Assembly: GCF_002150035.1 (NCBI RefSeq) | Contig: NZ_NETS01000011.1 | Location: 1-64,000, forward strand | Reading direction: 5' to 3' | Source: Leptospira venezuelensis | GTDB lineage: Bacteria > Spirochaetota > Leptospiria > Leptospirales > Leptospiraceae | Length of the DNA stretch: 64,000 nucleotides | Shown: positions 8,542-16,779 of the stretch, one piece after another | Layout of the letters: every line of letters begins with the position of its first letter | Numbering within the stretch: the first letter of the stretch is position 1 | Translations under genes and position numbers: made by a program | Notes under the pieces: generated by a model | The model's database searches: none | What the model was told of the DNA's origin: nothing | Seen by the model: only the letters and a program-made list of their open reading frames with translations

Positions 8542-10470
8542 TTAGAAGCCCGCGTTTACTTGGAAGAAGAACATATGAGCCTGAGAGGCTGTTCCGTTCG
8601 CTCCTGTCGCAACTCCTGTGTTTAAATGAAGCCCTACGGATTCTGTTCCGACAGGCTGAAGATTGTAATGATAGAGAGCATTTCTCTGATTTTTAACGGC
8701 ATTACCTGCTGTAAGGATACCACCACCGATCCAAATGGAAACGTAATCGTTAACAACGTACATCCATGTCAGGTCGAACTCATTGTAAATATTTTTACCT
8801 GTTCCACCTACAGAGATAGTGGTTTGTCCAACACCATTACTTTCAGTAGAAGCACCTGTATTCGCGCTACCATTAATTGCATACCAAGCATCCTGGGTTT
8901 GGACCTTGTTATTGATTATATAAGCCGCGTAGAATGTTCCGTAATGATCAGTCTTGTAAGAGAAATTGAAATTATAAGAACTTAAGTTTTTAGTATCAAT
9001 ATTCTCAGAAAGACCTGCTACGTTATTCCAATAAGGAAATACTCCAAATCTTGGGTTAGTAAGAGTTTGGAAAGTTCCGTTACTCCCGTCTGTGCGATTA
9101 TTATCTCCAGAAGCGTAAGTATATTGGAACCCTGCTCTTAATTTTTCAAAGAAAGTGTAACCAGTTTGCAGAATATGCATTGATCCGGAATATCTTTGAG
9201 CTTGTGTGCCGTAACTTTGTCCAGACCCGGAAATACCCGGAACATTCTGCTGAACATAAGAATCCAAAAGAGGATCTTTTACGTTTCTCTGTCCAGTTGC
9301 ACCGCTTTGCCACGCACTTTCAATTGCCCAATCCCAAGCTCCCCAAAGACCATCTTTAGGAAGATTATTATTTGCGGTTCTGTTGGTGATCCTGAAGCCA
9401 GTTGTAATCAAATCACTTTGCTGTTTTGCCCAAGAGTTATTATAAAGATCTAGGTCAGATTTAGCTCCTGCAATCGCAGTCTTTTTGGTCAAAAGTCCAA
9501 TGGAGTAAACGTCTAGAGTAAACCAATCCTTTGCAGTTACGGAGTTATACGTACCAACAATATACTGATCCGGTTGTCCAGGATTCACTACAGTCGTCTT
9601 TTTTGTAACTGGATCCGTAATGCTTACAGGTGCGTTAGCCGAAACTACTCCGTTAACACCATTCTGATTGGCTGCAATTTTAGTTCCAAAGAAATGGATC
9701 TTGTAATTGTCCTGATCGAACATAATACGTGCTCCATCGTAAGACAAACCGTTCATGGTCCAGTTAGCGCCACCAAGTAGTCTCTGATCTCCATAAGCCA
9801 AAATTTGTCTACCTACCTGGACTTTAGCATCCAATGGAAGTTTCTTTAAGATAATAAAAGCTTCACGAAGAGTTGTTTGGCTCGGGATGGTAGTTCCTGA
9901 TCCTGCAGCAGGGTTACTAGTTGTAGTCGCTCCTGCTCCGTCGAAAACATTTGCACGAACATCACCAACGCTAGCTGGTGTTTCCCCTCCCCATACTCTT
10001 GCATCTTGGAAGGTAACTTTTGCAGAGAAGTAAGGACTAGGATCGATTATAAAAAATACCTGAGAGGTCTGCATTGCTCTGGAGGTATAACCTTTATTCG
10101 ATTTATCAAATCCTAGGTTGTATCTGTCCTCATATCTAGGGCGAACATAGGCACCTATTCTGATCCAGTCGTTCAACCATGCTTTTTTATGGTTCGCGAC
10201 TTTTTTTCCCAATTCGGGTTCAAAAAAAGTACTTCTAGTAAAATCAGGGGTTAAACCGCTAGTTTTCATCGGAGAAACATAGCTGTCTTCTTCCTCTGCC
10301 ATAGACTTTTGAGGTGCGGAAACTGTGGCCGGTGCAGGTGTACTCGGTGCTGTTACAGTTTCCTTGTTTGCGGGTTGAGAAAATACGCTTTGAGATCCGA
10401 CCGCCAAAAACAACAAAATAAAGCTGATTTTGCGAATCGATCGAATTTGATAGATTATCTTTAGTTTCAT
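8542..10470 (-). CDS. Outer-membrane beta-barrel (alginate-export-like) porin
   Basis: The 642-residue protein begins with a basic stretch and a hydrophobic signal peptide ending near residue 31 (VFSQP), followed by a Pro/Ala/Thr-rich segment. The rest has alternating strand patterns rich in aromatic, Asn and Gly residues and ends in an aromatic residue (FFFQVNAGF), as beta-barrels recognised by the Bam machinery do. The QILAYGDQRLLGG region resembles the alginate-export porin family. The start ATG has GGAG seven bases upstream. It precedes the Hyf-like genes by 13 bases, so it is likely the first gene of that operon, perhaps admitting bicarbonate or another small anion. The substrate is not shown by the sequence. 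Confidence 0.72.
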   Translation of the reverse strand: MKLKIIYQIRSIRKISFILLFLAVGSQSVFSQPANKETVTAPSTPAPATVSAPQKSMAEEEDSYVSPMKTSGLTPDFTRSTFFEPELGKKVANHKKAWLNDWIRIGAYVRPRYEDRYNLGFDKSNKGYTSRAMQTSQVFFIIDPSPYFSAKVTFQDARVWGGETPASVGDVRANVFDGAGATTTSNPAAGSGTTIPSQTTLREAFIILKKLPLDAKVQVGRQILAYGDQRLLGGANWTMNGLSYDGARIMFDQDNYKIHFFGTKIAANQNGVNGVVSANAPVSITDPVTKKTTVVNPGQPDQYIVGTYNSVTAKDWFTLDVYSIGLLTKKTAIAGAKSDLDLYNNSWAKQQSDLITTGFRITNRTANNNLPKDGLWGAWDWAIESAWQSGATGQRNVKDPLLDSYVQQNVPGISGSGQSYGTQAQRYSGSMHILQTGYTFFEKLRAGFQYTYASGDNNRTDGSNGTFQTLTNPRFGVFPYWNNVAGLSENIDTKNLSSYNFNFSYKTDHYGTFYAAYIINNKVQTQDAWYAINGSANTGASTESNGVGQTTISVGGTGKNIYNEFDLTWMYVVNDYVSIWIGGGILTAGNAVKNQRNALYHYNLQPVGTESVGLHLNTGVATGANGTASQAHMFFFQVNAGF

Positions 10471-10558
10471 ATGGGTTCTCCGCGTTTTATTTGTCCCAAA
10501 TATTAGAAATTCATTCTAAAATTTAAAACCGGATACAAAATCCCCAGATTTTGGGGAC

Positions 10559-10567
10559 TGTCCAAAG
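10559..10567 (-). promoter_or_regulatory. Candidate operator CTTTGGACA upstream of the porin/Hyf-like operon
   Basis: CTTTGGACA on the minus strand, about 90 bases before the porin start codon, recurs exactly on the plus strand at 11765-11773 in the transporter/regulator intergenic region. The TTGGACA core also occurs at 11716-11722. Just downstream (10541-10557) lies an inverted repeat TCCCCA-GATTT-TGGGGA. The sharing suggests a common regulator, but this rests on three short matches. Confidence 0.35.
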
Positions 10568-10601
10568 AATTTTACGTTTTTTTATATTAAGCAAAAATAA
10601 T

Positions 10602-10626
10602 CCCTCCGAGATTTCGTCCCGGAGGG
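10602..10626 (-). terminator. Probable terminator of the SbtA-like gene
   Basis: A 7-bp stem, CCCTCCG at 10602-10608 with CGGAGGG at 10620-10626, lies just past the sbtA-like stop codon. On the minus strand it is followed by a T-rich run (TTATTTTTGC). It suggests that the transporter transcript mostly ends here and that the porin/Hyf-like operon has its own promoter at about 10480-10600. Confidence 0.6.
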
Positions 10627-10636
10627 GAAAAATACC

Positions 10637-11608
10637 CTACATGATAGCTTTAACTAAGTAGTGATACAATGGAATCCCGAGGATAATGTTTATCGGGAAT
10701 ACGATGGATAATGCCACCGTAAGATAGATGCTCGGATTTGCTTCCGGGATCATATCCTTCATTGCCGCAGGAACCGCAATATAAGATGCGGAAGCGCAAA
10801 GAACTACAAACATTAGCGCATCTCCCTCTGGCATATGAATTACTTTAGTGAGAAGTAATCCTACGCTCGCGTTGATCACCATTAATAAAATCGCTGCAGC
10901 GATTAGGAAGAAACCAACGTGAGTAAGTTCTTTGAATCTTTTTGCTGCAGAGATTCCCATATCCAAAAGGAAGAATGTTAAGATTCCTTTAAATAAGTCC
11001 TCAGTAAACGGTTTCTCAGCGTTCCAGCCGCTGTCCCCGGTCAAGTAACCTACTATCAAAGCACCTACTAAGAGATAGATAGAAGATCCGAATAGCGCTT
11101 CGTGAAGAAGAGCTTTCCAGTTGATAGATCCGCCACCGTTTGCCTTGTTCTTAGAAAGTCTGTCCAGGATAACCGCGATAACGATTGCAGGAGATTCCAT
11201 AAGAGCCATACCAGCTACGATAAAACCGCCGTATTCAATATTCAAATTATGAAGATAAGCACCAGCAGTTACAAACGTTACTGCGCTAATTGATCCAAAG
11301 GATCCCGCCAAGGCGGCGGCGTTATGTTTCTCTAATTTGATTTTTAGAATATAATATGCATAGATTGGCACCAGGGTTGCCATGATACTACATGCTAATA
11401 GAGTTAATGCATGTTCGGAGCTAAAAGGGGTCTTGTAAAGCTCATGGCCTCCCTTGAATCCGATTGCGAAAAGTAGATACATCGAAAAGAATTTCGATAA
11501 AGCTTCAGGGATCACCAAATCCGATTTGAAGATGATGACTCCCATTCCTAAAAAGAAGAACAGTACCGGTGGGTTAAGTATGTTCTGTATAATCGCCGAA
11601 TCTGCCAT
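10637..11608 (-). CDS. sbtA: SbtA-family sodium-dependent bicarbonate transporter
   Basis: The 323-residue membrane protein matches the SbtA family: two related halves of about five helices, with the characteristic small-residue helix starts ALAGSFGSISAVTFVTAGAYL in the first half and CASASYIAVPAAM in the second. In cyanobacteria SbtA is a high-affinity sodium/bicarbonate symporter of the inner membrane, inhibited by a PII-like partner, SbtB. No SbtB-like gene is visible next to it. A GAGGAG site precedes the ATG. The gene lies upstream of, and in the same direction as, the porin/Hyf-like operon, with a probable terminator between. Its context with a carbonic-anhydrase-like protein supports a role in inorganic-carbon supply. 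Confidence 0.82.
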   Translation of the reverse strand: MADSAIIQNILNPPVLFFFLGMGVIIFKSDLVIPEALSKFFSMYLLFAIGFKGGHELYKTPFSSEHALTLLACSIMATLVPIYAYYILKIKLEKHNAAALAGSFGSISAVTFVTAGAYLHNLNIEYGGFIVAGMALMESPAIVIAVILDRLSKNKANGGGSINWKALLHEALFGSSIYLLVGALIVGYLTGDSGWNAEKPFTEDLFKGILTFFLLDMGISAAKRFKELTHVGFFLIAAAILLMVINASVGLLLTKVIHMPEGDALMFVVLCASASYIAVPAAMKDMIPEANPSIYLTVALSIVFPINIILGIPLYHYLVKAIM

Positions 11609-12133
11609 TTGGTTTTTTCTCCTCGGGTTTTGTTGTCCAGGTTTCCCGACTTTTTTAGTTCCTTCCTGAGTAGAAGACGAACTTATTTAATACAAGACCT
11701 TCCAAACTTATAAAATTGGACACTAAAAAATTCTGATTTAGGAAAAATTTTCTAAGATTTATACCTTTGGACAATTCGTGCTGAAATAATGAGCAGAAGA
11801 TTTGAAATATGTGGAGTTAATGACAACCCGGCATCATACTTTAGGCCTAGTTTAAGGATATAAATGTAATTAGTTTTATTTATTGGAATTTTAGAGGAAG
11901 GAGGTCAAAATTTTTCTTACGAATACCTTTTCACACTTCGAGGCGATTAGTTTTAATTGTATGGTTCCAAAATTCCAAGATTATAAATTTAGATAGGTTG
12001 GTTTAGGTTTTTGGAATTTCTTATAATTTTGAACAATATTCGACCTAAGTATCAATTTGGGCAAAAAATAAGATGACTGCGGAAAAATACCTGGTATCCT
12101 ACCTGGAAAAGGATTCACTGGTATTAGGCTTAA
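11609..12133. promoter_or_regulatory. Divergent regulatory region between the transporter and the DISM/AraC regulator
   Basis: This 525-base AT-rich stretch separates two divergent genes and should hold both promoters. Short motifs recur: TTGGACA at 11716-11722 and 11767-11773 (51 bases apart, close to five helical turns), and TTGGAATT at 11883-11890, 12011-12018 and inverted at 11971-11978. A perfect Shine-Dalgarno AAGGAGGT lies at 11898-11905 but has no ATG, GTG or TTG at the proper distance. No convincing gene is present. The repeats could be operators of the neighbouring AraC-type regulator, an inference from position and spacing. Confidence 0.5.
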
Positions 12134-13768
12134 ATGAAACAATCCCGATCAAGAATCCGAAATACTTTCTTCACAAATATCTATTTTCGATTCTTGATCT
12201 TGTTCTTCCTAGGTATCATTGGAGCAAATTTTTTAATTGCAGCCCCCACTCTTCCAAACGCGGAGATCATTCGATTAAATCCTTCTTCCCCTGTTGAAAA
12301 TATTAGCTCTAAAATGGAATACAGGTATAGAGGATACCAGTTCCGACATTGTAAGCCCGAAACAATTTCTTCTCTCCATCAGTTGGAATGGCATCATAAT
12401 GCGGGAAATGTATTACGTTTGAAAAGAAGCCAATCAGGAAATTGGCTTAGGTTTAAACTTGCGAATGACGGAACGGAACAACTTTACCGGACCTTGGTAC
12501 TACTTTGGCTGAACGTTCCCGATGCGGAACTTTGTTCAGTTGATTCCAGAGGGAAGTTCGAGGCAGGATTTGCCGGTTATGACCTGGATCCTATCTGGAA
12601 CGATTTTATTTCTCCACTTCCTCACTTTAATATACGTTTGGAACCTAAGGAAGAAAGGACCTTCTACCTTTACGTTCTGTCCAATGAGGACATTAACTTT
12701 CCGGTTCGATTATTATCAGAAGACGATTATATGGTGATCGTTAGATTGAGATCTGTTCTGTTCTTAAGTGTTGGATTTGTGCTGTTCTTAGCATTCGCTT
12801 ATAATTTATACTTATACTATAAATCAAAAAAGGCTTTGTTTTTGGCCTTACCTCTTCATTTGCTCTCAGTAGGGGCCACTCTCTATTTTTTACATGGAAA
12901 AGAATTTGCGTCGATCGTAGGAAATGAGAACAACCTATTTCGTCATAATTACTTCCTGTTTCTAGGGATCACTCATATTGCTTTCTTCTTCTATTTGGCT
13001 GCATGGAATAAGGAAAATGCAGGTATAGTTTATAGATCTCCATTTTTCTGGCTGGTTTGTTTTGCAGGGGTTTTATATCCGCTTATTCCACTCTATCAAT
13101 TCTGGTACGATCATAGAATATTAGTTTTAGTGCTGAATTACGGATGTATGTTATTTTATTTTGGAAAGACTCATATTTCTTCCATTCGAAATAATACGGT
13201 CTATGAAATGTTCTTTATCTCTGTCTGGGGAATCTTTCTACTTCTGGATTTGTACAAAACAATTTTCCATTTCGACTTCTATCCTTATAACAGAATGGCG
13301 GTTTATGGAGTATTGTATTACCTGCCCCCTTTAACTGTATTCGTGTCTTTACTATCCAGAGAAATATTGAGAAGAAAAGAAGACGAAGGTTCTAATCGTA
13401 AAACCCACCTTTCTTCCTTGGATGTAAAGGACTTTGTAGTTAAGATAGAATCATTACTGGAAAAGGAAAAAATTTATCTTACCAAGTCTTTAAAAGAAGA
13501 ACATATGGCCAAAGAACTTGGGATTACGATCCATCAACTTTCAGAGTTGATTAATACCGAATTCAAAACGAATTTTCCATCTTTGATCAATCAATACAGG
13601 GTAGAAGAAGCTAAAGTATTGTTAAATGAGTTCCCGGATGAGAACACAACTGAGATTGGTGCGAAGGCCGGATTTAGTTCCAGATCAGCGTTCTATCTGG
13701 AATTCAAAAAGTTAACTGGAACTAATCCTAATTCTTATCGGAAAGAAAGTAGTGGAAGAGGTGCTTAA
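12134..13768 (+). CDS. 7TMR-DISM membrane sensor with AraC-type DNA-binding domain
   Basis: The 544-residue protein starts with a signal peptide (about 1-40) and continues with a periplasmic 7TMR-DISM extracellular domain (about 60-200). Seven membrane helices follow (about 205-410), then a cytoplasmic AraC-type double helix-turn-helix at the C-terminus (about 435-540, including AKELGITIHQLSELIN and IGAKAGFSSRSAFYLEFKK). It is a one-component regulator that binds DNA from the membrane. DISM domains are thought to sense small ligands, often carbohydrates. Its divergent position next to the bicarbonate transporter makes it the best candidate regulator for that locus, although no ligand can be read from sequence. 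It overlaps the convergent ychF by four bases at the 3' end. Confidence 0.82.
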   Translation: MKQSRSRIRNTFFTNIYFRFLILFFLGIIGANFLIAAPTLPNAEIIRLNPSSPVENISSKMEYRYRGYQFRHCKPETISSLHQLEWHHNAGNVLRLKRSQSGNWLRFKLANDGTEQLYRTLVLLWLNVPDAELCSVDSRGKFEAGFAGYDLDPIWNDFISPLPHFNIRLEPKEERTFYLYVLSNEDINFPVRLLSEDDYMVIVRLRSVLFLSVGFVLFLAFAYNLYLYYKSKKALFLALPLHLLSVGATLYFLHGKEFASIVGNENNLFRHNYFLFLGITHIAFFFYLAAWNKENAGIVYRSPFFWLVCFAGVLYPLIPLYQFWYDHRILVLVLNYGCMLFYFGKTHISSIRNNTVYEMFFISVWGIFLLLDLYKTIFHFDFYPYNRMAVYGVLYYLPPLTVFVSLLSREILRRKEDEGSNRKTHLSSLDVKDFVVKIESLLEKEKIYLTKSLKEEHMAKELGITIHQLSELINTEFKTNFPSLINQYRVEEAKVLLNEFPDENTTEIGAKAGFSSRSAFYLEFKKLTGTNPNSYRKESSGRGA

Positions 13769-14862
13769 GCGTTTACTCTAAAGAAAATAACATCTCCGTC
13801 TTGGACGATATATTCTTTTCCTTCGATTCTTAATTTACCTTCTTCTTTAACTTTGTTCGGGCTTCCTGTTCTATCCAGGTCTTCGAACTTCATAACTTCT
13901 GCGCGAACAAATCCTTTTTCGAAGTCTGAATGGATTACCGATGCCGCGATCGGTCCTGTACTTCCAACACCTGTGGTCCAGGCTCTCGCTTCCACTTCTC
14001 CGGCCGTGAAGAATGTTACAAGTCCCAGAAGTTTATAGGCAGCTTGGATCATTCTATCCAATCCACTGCTTGTTTCTCCGATTTCGCTTAAGAACTCTAA
14101 TTGTTCTTCTTTGCTTAGGCCTGAAATTTCTTCTTCGAACTTTCCGCAGAGAGTAACTACTTCTGCTCCTTCTGCTTGGGCCATTTTTTTTACCGACTCT
14201 ACAATCGGGTTATCTTTTGCGATCGCTGCTTTGTCTGTAATATTCGCAACATAAAGAACTGGTTTAGAAGTGATTAGGTTGAATGTTTTGACTAATTTTT
14301 GCTCTTCCGGTTTGATATCAGCGAGTCTTGCCGGTTTTCCTTCTTTCAAAACTGCCATGATCTTGTCTAAAAGTGCTGTAGCTTCTTGAGCTTCTTTATT
14401 TCCGGCCTTAGCGTTTCTGGAAATTTTTTGATATTGTTTTTCTACGGATTCTAAGTCCGCAAATATCAATTCCATTGTAACTACTTGCGCGTCTTCTACT
14501 GGATCAATTTTGCCGTGGACGTGTGTAATATTTTCGTCCTCGAAAGCACGAACTACATGGCAGATCGCGTCCACTTCACGGATATGGGAAAGAAATTTAT
14601 TTCCAAGACCTTCTCCTTGGCTTGCACCTTTTACAAGTCCTGCGATATCCACGAATTCCATGATAGCTGGGACTTTCTTTTGGGGTTTATAAATTTCTAC
14701 GAGCCTGTCCAGTCTTGTGTCTGGAACTTCCACAATTCCTTTGTTTGGTTCGATTGTACAAAACGGATAGTTTTGCATTTCGGCACCGGCCTTAGTCAAT
14801 GCGTTAAATATGGTTGATTTTCCTACGTTTGGAAGTCCTACGATCCCGCAATTCAAGCTCAT
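13765..14862 (-). CDS. ychF: Redox-regulated ATPase/GTPase YchF (OLA1)
   Basis: The 365-residue protein is full length for the family. It shows the P-loop GLPNVGKST at 9-17, the switch region DIAGLVKGASQGEGLGN (about 72-88), an NITD base-recognition motif where other members have NxxE, and the C-terminal TGS domain. YchF is an Obg-family P-loop enzyme that prefers ATP, binds ribosomes and takes part in stress and translation control. It stands alone between the convergent regulator and a two-gene hypothetical operon. I saw nothing unusual apart from the NITD variant. Confidence 0.93.
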   Translation of the reverse strand: MSLNCGIVGLPNVGKSTIFNALTKAGAEMQNYPFCTIEPNKGIVEVPDTRLDRLVEIYKPQKKVPAIMEFVDIAGLVKGASQGEGLGNKFLSHIREVDAICHVVRAFEDENITHVHGKIDPVEDAQVVTMELIFADLESVEKQYQKISRNAKAGNKEAQEATALLDKIMAVLKEGKPARLADIKPEEQKLVKTFNLITSKPVLYVANITDKAAIAKDNPIVESVKKMAQAEGAEVVTLCGKFEEEISGLSKEEQLEFLSEIGETSSGLDRMIQAAYKLLGLVTFFTAGEVEARAWTTGVGSTGPIAASVIHSDFEKGFVRAEVMKFEDLDRTGSPNKVKEEGKLRIEGKEYIVQDGDVIFFRVNA

Positions 14863-14930
14863 ACAGTCAATTTTTGGAAGAAAGAGAATCTGTAAATTCG
14901 TTTAGATTTAGATACTGAAATAAGAAGTTC

Positions 14931-16013
14931 TTATTCTAAGATCCAGGATTTGTTTGATTCTTTAGAATTTAAGGTTTGGACTTCTTCATTAATCCGGATC
15001 AATCTTCCATTTCTAAAAAATAACTCTAAAATGCTGATCTTTAAGGAACCAGGAGTCGCCCCGCATCCAAAACTATATTCTCCATTAAAGAAACGCAAAG
15101 CTCTTGGAGAAGATAAAAGAACGATAGAAGGTAAACTATCCGAAAGTTCTAATTTGAAATTAGACAAACCTACCGCAATAGGATTCAGATCCTCGTTCGG
15201 TTTTTCACTCGGGTCCTGTGCGAGTAAAAAGTGGAATATCTGAGATTCGAAAGTTTTTGAGAACTGGCTTTTAAAATCTGCAATCCAAGGAGACGGATTT
15301 TTTTCGTCGTTTTGGATTGATTCTGGAGAAGGAGAATAGAATACAAAGTTCATTCCGCCTTCTTCCTTAACCGTTAAAATTCCTGGTGGGATCACCGGCT
15401 GTTTTTTAGCAGAAATTTTAGGTACTTTCTTTTTGCTTTTTTTCTTCTTAGAAACTTTTGCTTTGGTTTCAGAAGTCTGCTCCTTAGGTTTACTTTCGGA
15501 GGTTTCTTCTATCGGCTTAGGATCTTCCGGTTTCCTCGGAGTTAACTTTTCTGGCTGTTCAGGATTTGGATTTGTTTCCTTGGACGCAGGTTTCTTTTTC
15601 TTTTTTAAAACCTTCTTCTTTTTTACCTTTTTCGAAGGTTCAGTAGTTTCCTTTTTGGGAAGTACAGAATGATGACCGGTGAAGATGATCTCAGCGCCAA
15701 GATTTTTTTTCAGTCTTTCGATTTCCTCTGAGGTTTTAGGCAAATAAGGAGCAGAGACGAGTAAGATTGCTCCTCCACCTTCATTGATCTTTTGTTGTTT
15801 ATACCTTTTGTACCATAGACCTAAGGTTCTTTCGAAATCAAATGGAGTTTCTTTTTCCGACTGCAAAGGACAGTAAACCACGAGTCCGATAGGAGAATCT
15901 TTTCTTTCGGCCGAAGAAGATTGGGTTTGGAGAGAAGGTCCTAAAAGAACTAGGCCTGCTAAAAGAATCAGCGCGCCTAATTTTTTGATCTCGAATTTTG
16001 GAAAAAAATTCAT
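14931..16013 (-). CDS. Exported protein with Lys-rich low-complexity linker, function unknown
   Basis: The 360-residue protein has a signal-like hydrophobic segment (about 13-30), then a small globular part (about 35-115). A strongly charged region of Lys, Pro and Glu (about 120-210), containing several runs of four or more lysines, follows, and then a second globular part to the end. I do not recognise the family. The central segment looks like an unstructured linker that could bind peptidoglycan, nucleic acid or lipopolysaccharide. The start ATG overlaps the stop of the ferritin-like gene by four bases (ATGA), so the two are translated together. Confidence 0.6.
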   Translation of the reverse strand: MNFFPKFEIKKLGALILLAGLVLLGPSLQTQSSSAERKDSPIGLVVYCPLQSEKETPFDFERTLGLWYKRYKQQKINEGGGAILLVSAPYLPKTSEEIERLKKNLGAEIIFTGHHSVLPKKETTEPSKKVKKKKVLKKKKKPASKETNPNPEQPEKLTPRKPEDPKPIEETSESKPKEQTSETKAKVSKKKKSKKKVPKISAKKQPVIPPGILTVKEEGGMNFVFYSPSPESIQNDEKNPSPWIADFKSQFSKTFESQIFHFLLAQDPSEKPNEDLNPIAVGLSNFKLELSDSLPSIVLLSSPRALRFFNGEYSFGCGATPGSLKISILELFFRNGRLIRINEEVQTLNSKESNKSWILE

Positions 16014-16678
16014 TTGGATGAAGAGTATTGAAAAACTTCTTTTCTTAAATTTTGAAAGTACTTTTGGAAAAGTTTTTCTTCTTTTTCTCTAAATTCTAAT
16101 GTTCTGGACTCGAATTTAGGGTCCATTTCGGAAAGTTTAGAATCCATTTCGGATAGATGTGATTCTTCTTCTTTGATGATCCCTTTTACGGAGATTCCAA
16201 CATTTTTTTGATCTATAATCTGGTCATAAGTCTCGTAGACTAAACCAGCTCTTTCTTCTATTAATTTTGTTACATACAGATAGCAGAGGAACGATTTCGT
16301 ATGTTTTGGAAAATTTTCCGCTCCGAATGATCTTTCTACGGAAAGATCCAATTTTTGGAAATAGGAAACTGCAGAAAATCCGCAGAGTAAGGAATCCTTT
16401 TCGAAGTTTTGAGTTCCGTCGGGTTTAACTTTTAATGCTAATTTTTTAAAATAAGCTGCGTGTCTTGCCTCTTCGGAAGCATGTCTTAAAACCATTTCGG
16501 AGAGTAACGGTCCAGATTGGCTTGTATGAATTTTACGAGAACCGATATGTTCCAAAAGAGAAAGAGTATTTAACCATTTAAAATGTAGTTCGGTAGAAGA
16601 TACGATCTCTGTTAACAGAGAATCAATTTCCTCGGAAGAAACGTTTGGATTTGGCTTGGTATCCGTGTTTTGGATCAT
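16010..16678 (-). CDS. Ferritin-like (diiron fold) hypothetical protein
   Basis: The 222-residue, largely helical cytoplasmic protein has two metal-ligand-type motifs, EEARH (about 72-76) in the first half and EEESH (about 170-174) in the second. This arrangement suggests a four-helix ferritin-like domain with a diiron site. The C-terminal 40 residues form a charged helix. No signal peptide is visible. It is the first gene of a two-gene unit with the Lys-rich exported protein. Related proteins in Leptospira are annotated as hypothetical. A role in oxidation or metal storage is possible; the fold assignment is by motif only. Confidence 0.6.
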   Translation of the reverse strand: MIQNTDTKPNPNVSSEEIDSLLTEIVSSTELHFKWLNTLSLLEHIGSRKIHTSQSGPLLSEMVLRHASEEARHAAYFKKLALKVKPDGTQNFEKDSLLCGFSAVSYFQKLDLSVERSFGAENFPKHTKSFLCYLYVTKLIEERAGLVYETYDQIIDQKNVGISVKGIIKEEESHLSEMDSKLSEMDPKFESRTLEFREKEEKLFQKYFQNLRKEVFQYSSSK

Positions 16679-16779
16679 AGATACGATGATTTCTCCGGGA
16701 GGTCAAAAAATCATCCATTTTCGTTTTGGTTCTAAAAAATCTGCTTTCTAACTAACAGTATTCTATAAGACTTCCTCTG

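Noticed and set aside
12073..12297. Open frame of 74 codons at the start of the DISM/AraC gene
   Set aside because: It overlaps the signal peptide and DISM domain in another frame; the true gene frame has a clear signal peptide from 12134.
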